Assembly: GCA_946480785.1 (NCBI GenBank)
Contig: CAMLLD010000010.1
Location: 30,535-94,534 of the forward strand
Direction of reading: 5' to 3'
Origin: an uncultured Blastocatellia bacterium
GTDB lineage: Bacteria; Acidobacteriota; Blastocatellia; Pyrinomonadales; Pyrinomonadaceae
DNA length: 64,000 nt
Shown here: positions 25,445 to 33,746 of the stretch, one piece after another
How positions within the stretch are numbered: the first letter of the stretch is position 1
How the letters are laid out: each line of letters starts with the position of its first letter
Program-made: the position numbers and the translations under genes
Notes under the pieces: generated by a model
Database searches by the model: none
Told to the model about the DNA's origin: nothing
Seen by the model: only the letters and a program-made list of their open reading frames with translations

Positions 25445-27970
25445 ATGAGACTCGCAACTAGGGCGCTCTTAGCTGCGCTCGTATGTTTGGTGCTGTGTGC
25501 CGCAGTATCAGCACAGACAATCAGGTCGGAAAGAGACCCGCGTAATCAGTCTCCAGCAGTTGGCACCGGTGGTCCAGAAGGTGGACCAACGGGCCTTTTT
25601 ACTATCTACGACGGTTCCACGCTGCGTCGCGGCGAGTTCACGTTCAGTATCGCTTACAGTAACTACGATCGTGATCCAGGCAATGTCGACATCGTCGATA
25701 TTCCGTTGAGCTTCAACGTCGGCTTGAACGATCACATCGAAGTCTTCTTCAAGACCACGGGTTATCGCGGAATCAAAGTCAACAGTCCCGCGAACCTCTC
25801 CAGCTTTTATCTGCCGAACTCGCAGCTATTCTGCGGCGCTACGTTGTGCCGCCCCGCCGCGATCATTCTGGCGCCTTCTGGTCCGAACGTCGGCACGATC
25901 GCCGGCACGGCAGTCTTTCGCCCGTTGAATAATCAACCGTTCGTGCAGTTTCCGTTTACGGGCGGCTCCGCCGGTACGTTTGGACAGGGCAATGGTCAGG
26001 GACAGTTTGGCTTCCCGGGTTTCAACGCGCAGCTTGGACCACCAGTGGTCCAGCCGAACAGCGGCAACTTCGGTCCGGCTGATAACTTCCCGGGTATCGG
26101 TTCGCCGGTCGGCAGCATCCTGCCCGGCGTCGTCCTGGCGACGACCACGCTTCCGGCGACGGCTTTGAATCTGCCTATAACGGTGCCGCTGACGTTCACC
26201 GTCGCGCCGAGCTACTTGCCGGATGCGCCGTTTGTGAATCGCCTGTACGGTGAGAGCAATTTCAACAATCTCGTGTTCGGCGCGAAGATTCGTTTCACTG
26301 GTCCGAACAATCCGCTCGGTGTCGGTATCATCCCGTTCTATCGCTGGTGGCTCGATAAGGCCGATGATTTCTCCGGCTTCAACCAGATGCAGCGTGGCGC
26401 AGGTCCGGGTGGCGATATCGGTGACTTCGGTTTGATTGGTTTCGTCGATGGTCGTCTCGGCAAGCACGTGAATGTGTCGGCGAACGGCGGTTACATCCTG
26501 AACAGCAATCCGAAGGGCCTCGGTGGTGACTTCATCCTGTTGGATCGGCCCGATGAGTTTCTCGCGGGTATCGGTCTTGACTTCCCGCTCAACAAGCACA
26601 TTCAGCCCATCGCTGAAGTTAGATCGACCACCTACGTTGGTGGCCACACGCCGAACGCCTTCAACAACAATCCGGTTGATGTGCTCGGTGGTGTCAAGAT
26701 TTATCCGCGTCGCTGGTTTGGTATCGGCCTGGCTTATCGCCGCCACCTGAACCAGCAGGACATGGACCATTTCAATCCGGTCGATTTCAATATCCCGATT
26801 CAGCAGGTTACCAACGTCAACGTGATTGGCCGCGGTCTCGTGGTGGTTCCGGGAACAACTCGTCCGGTGACTTCGCAAGGCTTCCCGATTGGCTTCCAGC
26901 CGTCGGATGAGCCGAATGGCTTTATCGCGCAGTTCTGGGTAGGCAGACGCAACGCCAGAACTCCTCCGAAACCACCCAACCAGCCACCGACCGTCACGGC
27001 AGTGACCACGTCGATCAGCTCAATCGTGCGGCCGTGCCCGCCGGGAACGAGCTCCTCGACTTGTACGCCGAGTGGCAATGAAGTGACCTTGACCGCGAAC
27101 GCGACCGACGTCGATAACGATCAGTTGCTCTACACCTGGTCCGTTACTGGTGGTCGTCTGACGGGTGAAGGCCGCTCGGTGACCTGGGATCTCAGTGGCG
27201 TGGCTAACGGCACTTACACGGCCACCGTGGAAGTGAACGACGGCAATCCGGGACACACAGCCAACGGTAATGCGACTGTTACGGTTGCTGACTGTTCCGA
27301 CTGCGTGAAGCCGCCGCCGCCGTGTCCGACCGTTTCGGTGAGCTGCCCGAGCGACATCGATGCAGGTCAACCGATCACGTTCACCGCGAGCGTTGCGGGT
27401 GGTGATACCGCGGCAACTTACACTTACAACTGGTCAGTCTCGGCCGGCACCATCACCAGTGGTCAGGGAACTTCCTCAATCACTGTTGATACAACCGGAG
27501 CCGGAGGTCAGAGCGTGACTGCGACCGTCAGTATCGGCGGCGCGGATCCGAGCTGCACCGGCACGACAGCGTCTTGCACCACTGGTATCAAGCCGCCGCC
27601 GCGCCAACCGACGAGGTTCGACGAGTATGGCAACATCCGCTTCAACGATGAGAAGGCCAGACTCGACAACTACGCCATCCAGTTGCAGAACGACCCGACG
27701 TCCACCGCTACCATCATCGTGTACGGTAGCTGTGAAGGTGAGGCGCAACAGCGCGGTGACCGTGCTAAAGACTATCTCGTCAATACGCGCGGAATCGAAG
27801 CTGGACGCATCACGGTTGTCGATGGTGGCTGCCGCTCAGACCTGACGGTTCAACTCTGGATCGTTCCGTCTGGCGCGACTGCACCAGCACCTGACACGAC
27901 CAACGCTATCTCGCCCTGTCCGCAATGCAGGAAACGACCTGCTCCGCGGCGGCGCCGAGGTGACGAGTAA
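25445..27970 (+). CDS. outer-membrane protein with Ig-like and OmpA C-terminal domains
   Basis: An 841-residue exported protein. The ATG at 25445 has AGGAGG six bases upstream; the longer frame from 25349 is not used. A signal peptide (LLAALVCLVLCAAVSAQ) precedes about 500 residues of beta-barrel-like, Gly/Asn/Phe-rich sequence (for example FTFSIAYSNYDRDPGNVD). Two PKD/Ig-like modules follow, with Cys pairs and GGRLTGEGRSVTWDLSG. The last 130 residues resemble the OmpA peptidoglycan-binding domain (GSCEGEAQQRGDRAKDYL) and end in an unusual Cys/Arg tail. A stable link between outer membrane and cell wall is likely; it is probably a highly expressed porin-type protein. Confidence 0.78.
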   Translation: MRLATRALLAALVCLVLCAAVSAQTIRSERDPRNQSPAVGTGGPEGGPTGLFTIYDGSTLRRGEFTFSIAYSNYDRDPGNVDIVDIPLSFNVGLNDHIEVFFKTTGYRGIKVNSPANLSSFYLPNSQLFCGATLCRPAAIILAPSGPNVGTIAGTAVFRPLNNQPFVQFPFTGGSAGTFGQGNGQGQFGFPGFNAQLGPPVVQPNSGNFGPADNFPGIGSPVGSILPGVVLATTTLPATALNLPITVPLTFTVAPSYLPDAPFVNRLYGESNFNNLVFGAKIRFTGPNNPLGVGIIPFYRWWLDKADDFSGFNQMQRGAGPGGDIGDFGLIGFVDGRLGKHVNVSANGGYILNSNPKGLGGDFILLDRPDEFLAGIGLDFPLNKHIQPIAEVRSTTYVGGHTPNAFNNNPVDVLGGVKIYPRRWFGIGLAYRRHLNQQDMDHFNPVDFNIPIQQVTNVNVIGRGLVVVPGTTRPVTSQGFPIGFQPSDEPNGFIAQFWVGRRNARTPPKPPNQPPTVTAVTTSISSIVRPCPPGTSSSTCTPSGNEVTLTANATDVDNDQLLYTWSVTGGRLTGEGRSVTWDLSGVANGTYTATVEVNDGNPGHTANGNATVTVADCSDCVKPPPPCPTVSVSCPSDIDAGQPITFTASVAGGDTAATYTYNWSVSAGTITSGQGTSSITVDTTGAGGQSVTATVSIGGADPSCTGTTASCTTGIKPPPRQPTRFDEYGNIRFNDEKARLDNYAIQLQNDPTSTATIIVYGSCEGEAQQRGDRAKDYLVNTRGIEAGRITVVDGGCRSDLTVQLWIVPSGATAPAPDTTNAISPCPQCRKRPAPRRRRGDE

Positions 27971-28006
27971 CAAGCAACTGGTCAGCTAAACGCTAACCAA
28001 CAAACC

Positions 28007-28045
28007 AACGGGCGATGTTCTACAAAGGACATCGCCCGTTTCGTC
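28007..28045 (+). terminator. intrinsic terminator after the OmpA-like gene
   Basis: A 12-bp perfect stem, AACGGGCGATGT (28007-28018) with ACATCGCCCGTT (28029-28040), is followed by TTCGTCTT. It lies 36 bp behind the stop codon. Confidence 0.85.
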
Positions 28046-28183
28046 TTGCAACTGCCTCTCAATTCTCGGGCATCCTATCTCGCGCCCCCAGCTTTTAGGA
28101 CACAAAGCAACGAAACTGTAATAAACTAGGCGGCAGGTGAGCGACCCTGCTCCGGATGAACTAAAACCCTGGATGAGATAACG

Positions 28184-30553
28184 ATGAGAATAGTTTTTGT
28201 GCGGCTCCCCCTCGTAATCGCTTTCTTAACACTTCTCTCTCTTAACGTTTCTCCAAACCTTGCTGTGGCGCGCGTCGATGGCGATGCGTCTGATCCGGCG
28301 GTTTATTCAAATGACTGGCGCACGACCGGCCCTCCGGGAGGCGACGTTCGCGGCCTGGTGGTCGATCCTTCGAATCCGGATCGTTTTTATTTCGGCACGC
28401 TCGACGGCCAGATCTACACGTCGTCTGACGGCGGCCATCAGTGGCAACTGCTCTACAACTTCGGCAAACCCAAACTCTTCGTCGATCACATCATCGTCGA
28501 TCCGCGCAATCCGAAAGTTCTTTACGTCGGCGCGCACCGGCACAATCAGCCCGGCGGCTTTTTCAAATCCACCGACGGCGGTGTTAGCTGGAAAGAAAGC
28601 GACCAGTTGAAGAACGAGTCGGTGCATTCGCTCGCGCAGTCGGAATCGAATCCCAACACACTCATCGCCGGCACGTTCAATACTATCTTCCGTTCCGACG
28701 ACGCGGGCGACACATGGAAGCAGTTGCCGACGACCAACGTCAACGGCTTGCTGCACGTCGAGTCGCTGGCTATCGATCCGCGCACGGCGAACACGATCTA
28801 CGCCGGCACGTGGTACTTACCGTATAAATCAACGGACGGTGGTCAAACGTGGGCGTCGATCAAGAACGGCATCATCGACGACTCCGACATCTTCGCGATC
28901 GATATCGATCCGCGCGATCCAAACCACATCATCGCTTCCGCCTGCAGCGGCATTTACGAAACCAAGACCGCGGGTGATAGCTGGCGCAAAGTGCAGGGCA
29001 TTCCTTCGCAGTCGCGCCGCACGCGCGCCATCATGCAGCATCCATCAGAGCCGGGCATCGTGTTCGCCGGAACCACGGAAGGCTTCTGGCGCTCCGACAA
29101 AGGCGGCGATGCCGATTCGTGGATGGTCACGACTTCGCGCCAACTCGAAATCAATTCGATCGCCGTGCATCCGTCTCGTCCCGACATGGTCTTCATCGGC
29201 ACGAACAACTACGGCGTGATGGTCTCGAACGACGGCGGCAAAACGTTTACGCCGACCAATGGCGGCTTCAGCGGCCGCTTCGCGAATGCGATTCTCGCCG
29301 ATCGCGAAACTCCAAATCGCATCTACGCGTCGACGATTAACACCGCGACCGGCGGCGGCTTCTTCTTCGTCAGCAACGACAACGGCGAGACGTGGAAACC
29401 GTCGATGCGCAGCATGCCTTCACGTTTGATCACCTACGCGATCGTGCAGGACGAGCGCGATGCAAACGTGCTGTATCTCGGCACCAACCTCGGCGTCTAT
29501 CGCTCGACCGATCGCGGCACGTCGTGGGCGCCCGTGTGGGCCCCAAACACAACGGAGAAAAAGAAAGCGCCTGCGGCAGTGAAGCGAGGTACCAAGCCGA
29601 CTGCTTCCGTTGCGCGGCGTCCGGCGCCGCGGACCGCTGCGCCGAAGATCGATCAGGACGCGATTCTGCAAATGCAGCAGGCGTTGAACGACGCCGGTTA
29701 TCATCTCGGTGAACCGGACGGCAAACTTGGCCCATCGACAACGGCCGCGCTGAAGAAATTCCAAACCGATCGACATTTGCCGGTCACCGGCAAGCTCGAC
29801 TCGATCACGCTTGCGGCACTCGGCATCGACTCCTCTAAAGGCGCCAGCGTCGAGGGAGCGAACGTGATTCTCGCTGATGCAGTGAACGCGCTCGTGCACA
29901 CGTACGACGCCGAGAAGCAGCAGCCCGGTTATCTCGCGGCCACAAACACCGGTCTTTATCGCAGTTTCGATCCGAACAAAGGCTGGCAGAAACTCTCGTA
30001 CGGCAACTTCGATCCGCGCACGACCTGCATCTCCACGAACCTGAAATCACCCGAAACGATCTGGGTGGGAACGCCGAACTCCGGCATTCTCGTTTCCCAC
30101 GACAGCGGCAAGACGTGGCGCCAGGTAAACGGTGTTCCCAGTGATGTTCCGGTAAATACGATCGTGCAGGATCCGCAGCAGCCCGAAAACATCTACGTCG
30201 GTACGAAGCAGGCCTTATTCATGTCGCACGATGGCGGCCAGACGTGGAACCGGCGCGGTGGCAATCTTCCTTTCGGCGACTTCACCAGCATCCTCGTTAA
30301 TCCGCGTAACGGCGACGAGATCTTTGCCGGCAACGCTTACCAGGTTAGCGAAGTTGGCGGCGGTGTTTTTCGCAGCACGAACGGCGGCAAGACGTGGGCG
30401 CGCATCGATCCGAAAGGACGGCGTTTGCCGAGCCAGCGCATCTGGGCGCTCGCGTTTGACGCGCACGATCAGAACGTGTTGTTTGTCGGTTCTCACTCGG
30501 CGGGTGTGTACGTTGTTCCGCGAACGGCGGACGCGCTCTCGTCAGCACAATAA
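28184..30553 (+). CDS. secreted BNR/sortilin-like beta-propeller with peptidoglycan-binding insert
   Basis: A 789-residue exported protein with a signal peptide (about residues 5-28). Repeated Asp-box units (SSDGGHQW, SNDGGKTF, SHDSGKTW, STNGGKTW) mark a VPS10/BNR-type beta-propeller on both sides of an insert. A Lys/Pro/Ala linker (about 462-488) is followed by a PG_binding_1 domain (about 490-545: QMQQALNDAGYHLGEPDGKLG, then STTAALKKFQ). The propeller resumes with ANVILADAVNALVHTYD. It probably lies at the cell surface bound to the wall. No catalytic motif is visible. Confidence 0.82.
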   Translation: MRIVFVRLPLVIAFLTLLSLNVSPNLAVARVDGDASDPAVYSNDWRTTGPPGGDVRGLVVDPSNPDRFYFGTLDGQIYTSSDGGHQWQLLYNFGKPKLFVDHIIVDPRNPKVLYVGAHRHNQPGGFFKSTDGGVSWKESDQLKNESVHSLAQSESNPNTLIAGTFNTIFRSDDAGDTWKQLPTTNVNGLLHVESLAIDPRTANTIYAGTWYLPYKSTDGGQTWASIKNGIIDDSDIFAIDIDPRDPNHIIASACSGIYETKTAGDSWRKVQGIPSQSRRTRAIMQHPSEPGIVFAGTTEGFWRSDKGGDADSWMVTTSRQLEINSIAVHPSRPDMVFIGTNNYGVMVSNDGGKTFTPTNGGFSGRFANAILADRETPNRIYASTINTATGGGFFFVSNDNGETWKPSMRSMPSRLITYAIVQDERDANVLYLGTNLGVYRSTDRGTSWAPVWAPNTTEKKKAPAAVKRGTKPTASVARRPAPRTAAPKIDQDAILQMQQALNDAGYHLGEPDGKLGPSTTAALKKFQTDRHLPVTGKLDSITLAALGIDSSKGASVEGANVILADAVNALVHTYDAEKQQPGYLAATNTGLYRSFDPNKGWQKLSYGNFDPRTTCISTNLKSPETIWVGTPNSGILVSHDSGKTWRQVNGVPSDVPVNTIVQDPQQPENIYVGTKQALFMSHDGGQTWNRRGGNLPFGDFTSILVNPRNGDEIFAGNAYQVSEVGGGVFRSTNGGKTWARIDPKGRRLPSQRIWALAFDAHDQNVLFVGSHSAGVYVVPRTADALSSAQ

Positions 30554-30592
30554 AGTTACAACTTTTCCGGCACGGTCCTGCGCGTTGTTGCC

Positions 30593-30622
30593 TTGACATG
30601 CGCTCGCGCAGCCGTGTACAGT
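30593..30622 (+). promoter_or_regulatory. candidate rpsA promoter and leader
   Basis: TTGACA (30593-30598) and TACAGT (30617-30622) are 18 bp apart. The following ~270 bp to the rpsA start contain no gene I can support, and would form a long leader such as is used for S1 autoregulation in other bacteria. Confidence 0.55.
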
Positions 30623-30900
30623 GCCGCCCTACCCGGAAAATCGGCGGCGGGTGTTTGTCGGACCAAGCGGGGTGACTAAACGGCAGGGCGGTAATCGAAA
30701 CAAATTAGCTCGACATTTCAAATCCAAACGGCTCGCTTCCTCGCCAGCCTTCAACTCCCGACAACGCAAAGGTCAAACCTACTGTAAGCCGCTGTGCACT
30801 GTCTGCCAGTCAGCGAAAACCTGCGTTGATTGTGACAGCCAAGTGAGCGCGATAAGATCGTCACACGCGCTGATATTTACCGGGAACTACAGGAGTGTGC

Positions 30901-32739
30901 ATGTCTAGTGAACAACCCAAGCTGAACAACAGCGAGGCCGACAACCAAACTAATTCCGGCAAAGCAGAGCCGCAGCCGCAACAAACGATGATGGCTTCAC
31001 AAACCGCAGCAGCAAGACAACCAGACCCCGACGACGCAGACGATTCACGCGCGGGCGGCGACGTCGATTTCGGACAACTTCTCGATCAGTTCGAACAAGA
31101 GCAAGCGACTCTCGAAGAAGGCGAAGTCGTGCGCGGCACTGTCGTGGGCCTCAGCGAACGCGGCGTCGTGATCGATTTCGGTTACAAGTCCGAAGGCATC
31201 GTCAACCCGGCCGAGTTCACCGAGAACGGCCAACTGACCGTTAAAGCCGGCGACGAGGTCGAGGTGCTGGTCAAGAGCATGGAGACCGCCGATGGTCTGC
31301 CGGTGCTTTCGCGCGCCGATGCCGTGCGCATGAAAGCCTGGGACGATCTCGAGAAAGCCTATCGTGAGGGCTCCAGCGTCAAGGGCCGCGTGGTTGACCG
31401 CATCAAAGGCGGCTTGCGCGTCGACATCGACGGCATTCCCGCGTTCCTGCCCGGCTCGCAAGTCGACGTGCGCCCCGTGAGAAATCTCGACAGCCTCCGC
31501 AACCAGATAATCGAAGCGAAAGTCATCAAGCTGAACCGCAAGCGCTCCAACGTGGTGTTGTCGCGCAAGGCCGTGATCGAACAGGAAAACACGGGCCGCA
31601 AGGATCAAACGCTGCAGCAGATCGAAGAAGACATCGTGGTCGAGGGCCAGATCAAGAACCTGACGGACTACGGCGCATTCGTGGATCTCGGCGGCGTCGA
31701 TGGTCTGTTGCACGTGACGGACATGTCGTGGGGCCGGCTCCAGAATCCGAACGAGTTGTTCAAAGTCGGCGACACGATTCAGGTCAAGGTGTTGAAGTTC
31801 GATCGTGAACGCGAGCGCGTGTCGCTCGGTTACAAACAACTGCTGCCGGATCCGTGGTCCAGCGTCGAAGAACGTTTCCCGGTGGGTACGCGTTTGAACG
31901 GCAAGGTCGCGAGCGTTGCCGATTACGGCGCGTTCGTCGAGCTCGAGCCGGGCGTGGAAGGTTTGGTCCACGTTTCCGAAATGAGCTGGTCCAAGCGCGT
32001 CAAGCACCCGAGCAAAGTCGTCAACCCCGGCGACGCGGTGGAAGTCGAAGTGTTGAGCGTCGATCCCAAGGCGCGCCGCATCAGCCTCGGCATGAAACAG
32101 GTGCAGGAGAACCCGTGGCAAACGCTGCACGAGCGTTATCAGGTCGGCACGCGCGTTCACGGACGCGTGCGCAACCTGACGGACTTCGGCGCTTTCATCG
32201 AGATCGAAGACGGTGTCGACGGTCTGGTCCATGTGTCGGACATTTCCTGGTCTCGCCGCATCAAGCATCCGAGCGAAGTGCTGAAGAAGGGACAGGAGAT
32301 CGACGCGGTGATCACCAGCATCGACAGCGAGAACCGTCGCTTGTCGTTGTCAATCAAAGATCTCGAACCGAACGCCTGGGAGAAATTCACTAACGAGCAC
32401 AAGCCCGGTGACGTCGTGCGCGGCAAGGTCGCGCGCTTCGCAAACTTCGGCGCGTTCATCGAGCTCGACGACAATCTCGAAGGTCTCTGCCACATTTCCG
32501 AGCTTTCCGAAGAGCGGGTGGCGCGGCCGGAAGATGTCGTCCAACTCGGACAGGAGCTGGATTTCAAAATCCTGCGCATCGATCCCGACACGAAGAAGAT
32601 CGGACTTTCGGCGCGCGCCGTCGGCAAGGACGAACCGATCGTCGACACGAAGATCTATTCGTCGGAAGCGGGCGGTGGCATGGCGTCACTCGGTGAGTTG
32701 GCCGATTTTGGTCTCAAGGCTGAGTCCGGCGACGAGTAG
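30901..32739 (+). CDS. rpsA: 30S ribosomal protein S1
   Basis: A 612-residue protein with AGGAG five bases before the ATG; a GTG two codons upstream is less likely. After an acidic, Gln-rich leader of about 65 residues, six S1/OB domains follow in order, each with a GxVxxxxxFGAF-like core (for example RGTVVGLSERGVVIDFG, GQIKNLTDYGAFVDLG, GRVRNLTDFGAFIEIE and GKVARFANFGAFIELD). S1 binds mRNA leaders and helps the 30S subunit start translation. It is the first of a run with the HU and HIT genes. Confidence 0.95.
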   Translation: MSSEQPKLNNSEADNQTNSGKAEPQPQQTMMASQTAAARQPDPDDADDSRAGGDVDFGQLLDQFEQEQATLEEGEVVRGTVVGLSERGVVIDFGYKSEGIVNPAEFTENGQLTVKAGDEVEVLVKSMETADGLPVLSRADAVRMKAWDDLEKAYREGSSVKGRVVDRIKGGLRVDIDGIPAFLPGSQVDVRPVRNLDSLRNQIIEAKVIKLNRKRSNVVLSRKAVIEQENTGRKDQTLQQIEEDIVVEGQIKNLTDYGAFVDLGGVDGLLHVTDMSWGRLQNPNELFKVGDTIQVKVLKFDRERERVSLGYKQLLPDPWSSVEERFPVGTRLNGKVASVADYGAFVELEPGVEGLVHVSEMSWSKRVKHPSKVVNPGDAVEVEVLSVDPKARRISLGMKQVQENPWQTLHERYQVGTRVHGRVRNLTDFGAFIEIEDGVDGLVHVSDISWSRRIKHPSEVLKKGQEIDAVITSIDSENRRLSLSIKDLEPNAWEKFTNEHKPGDVVRGKVARFANFGAFIELDDNLEGLCHISELSEERVARPEDVVQLGQELDFKILRIDPDTKKIGLSARAVGKDEPIVDTKIYSSEAGGGMASLGELADFGLKAESGDE

Positions 32740-32883
32740 TTCGAGCCCACTTACTAAACAATCTGCGCCTTCTACGGACAGTCTTGCCCGGCGCGTTCTT
32801 TTTCTGGTAGTGTACGGTCAACGTATCCTCGCTATTATCAAGACGTTAATTAAAAATTACTATCTGAATTATCGAGGTGATGC

Positions 32884-33237
32884 ATGACTAAAGCAGAACT
32901 CGTCGAAGACGTTGCGCGGGCCGCTGAACTGACCAAGAAGGACGCCGAACGTTTAGTCGAAATCGTGTTTGAGAGCATCATCGAGACGTTGAACCAGGGC
33001 GAGAAGATCGAGTTGCGCGGCTTCGGCAGTTTTCGCGTGCGCGAGCGCGGCGCGCGCCGCGGGCGTAATCCGAAGACGGGCGATCCCGTCAGTATTCCCG
33101 CGAAGCGGGTGCCGTATTTCAAACCCGGCAAAGAACTGAAAGAGCTCATCAACGACGACAACGCCGCGGCCCAGGCTTCGCAGCCAAACACTTCACGCAG
33201 CCTCACGGACGAGAATCGCCAACCACCCATCCTGTAG
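32884..33237 (+). CDS. HU/IHF-family DNA-binding protein
   Basis: A 117-residue protein; the HU fold occupies residues 1-92 (MTKAELVEDVA, then ELRGFGSFRVRERGAR and GRNPKTGDPVSIPAKRVPYFKPGKELK, the DNA-binding arm). The Pro in the arm tip and the R-GRNP motif are kept. A 25-residue Gln/Ser/Asn-rich tail is extra. Its position after rpsA matches the known rpsA-ihfB order in many bacteria, so it is probably an IHF-beta-like nucleoid protein. GAGGTG precedes the start. Confidence 0.9.
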   Translation: MTKAELVEDVARAAELTKKDAERLVEIVFESIIETLNQGEKIELRGFGSFRVRERGARRGRNPKTGDPVSIPAKRVPYFKPGKELKELINDDNAAAQASQPNTSRSLTDENRQPPIL

Positions 33238-33260
33238 TTTTCAAATAGAGGTAATCCGAG

Positions 33261-33746
33261 TTGGAGAGATTGTGGAGTCCCTGGCGTTCCAAGTACATCG
33301 CCGGGGGTGTGGATTCACAGAAAGACGAGTGTGTGTTCTGTCGCATCGCCGCCAATCCGGACGACGACGCGACGAACTTCGTGCTGCATCGCGGTGAACA
33401 CGCGTTTGTCGTGCTCAATCTCTATCCGTACATCACGGGCCATCTGATGGTTGTGCCTTACCTGCACACGAGCGAGTTTGACACGGTCGCGAAAGAGATC
33501 ACGGATGAGATGATGGATCTGGCGAAGCGTGGACAGGCTGCGTTGCGCGAGGTCTATTCACCTGCGGGATTCAATCTCGGCATGAATCTCGGCTCGGCGG
33601 CGGGCGCAGGTATCGCGGACCACCTGCACATTCACGTGCTGCCGCGTTGGACCGGCGACACCAATTTCATGACGACAGTGGGCGAGGCGCGCGTCATTCC
33701 GGAAGCGCTCGAAATCACTTACTCAAAACTGCGGCAGAAGTTTTAG
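33261..33746 (+). CDS. HIT-family hydrolase or phosphorylase
   Basis: A 161-residue protein starting with TTG (MERLWSPWRSKYI, the characteristic N-terminus of the Ap4A phosphorylase-type HIT proteins). A CxFC motif (ECVFC) near residue 25 and the histidine triad HLHIHVL around residue 126 are present. These enzymes cleave dinucleoside polyphosphates or AMP-conjugates. It ends tail-to-tail with the pgpH-like gene with a 4-bp overlap. Confidence 0.88.
   Translation: MERLWSPWRSKYIAGGVDSQKDECVFCRIAANPDDDATNFVLHRGEHAFVVLNLYPYITGHLMVVPYLHTSEFDTVAKEITDEMMDLAKRGQAALREVYSPAGFNLGMNLGSAAGAGIADHLHIHVLPRWTGDTNFMTTVGEARVIPEALEITYSKLRQKF

Noticed and set aside
30621..30908. 95-residue open frame in the rpsA leader
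   Set aside because: It has no SD site, a biased basic composition and runs into the rpsA start. The region is better explained as an untranslated leader.
31045..32268. 407-residue minus-strand open frame
   Set aside because: It is antisense to rpsA and reflects high-GC codon bias.
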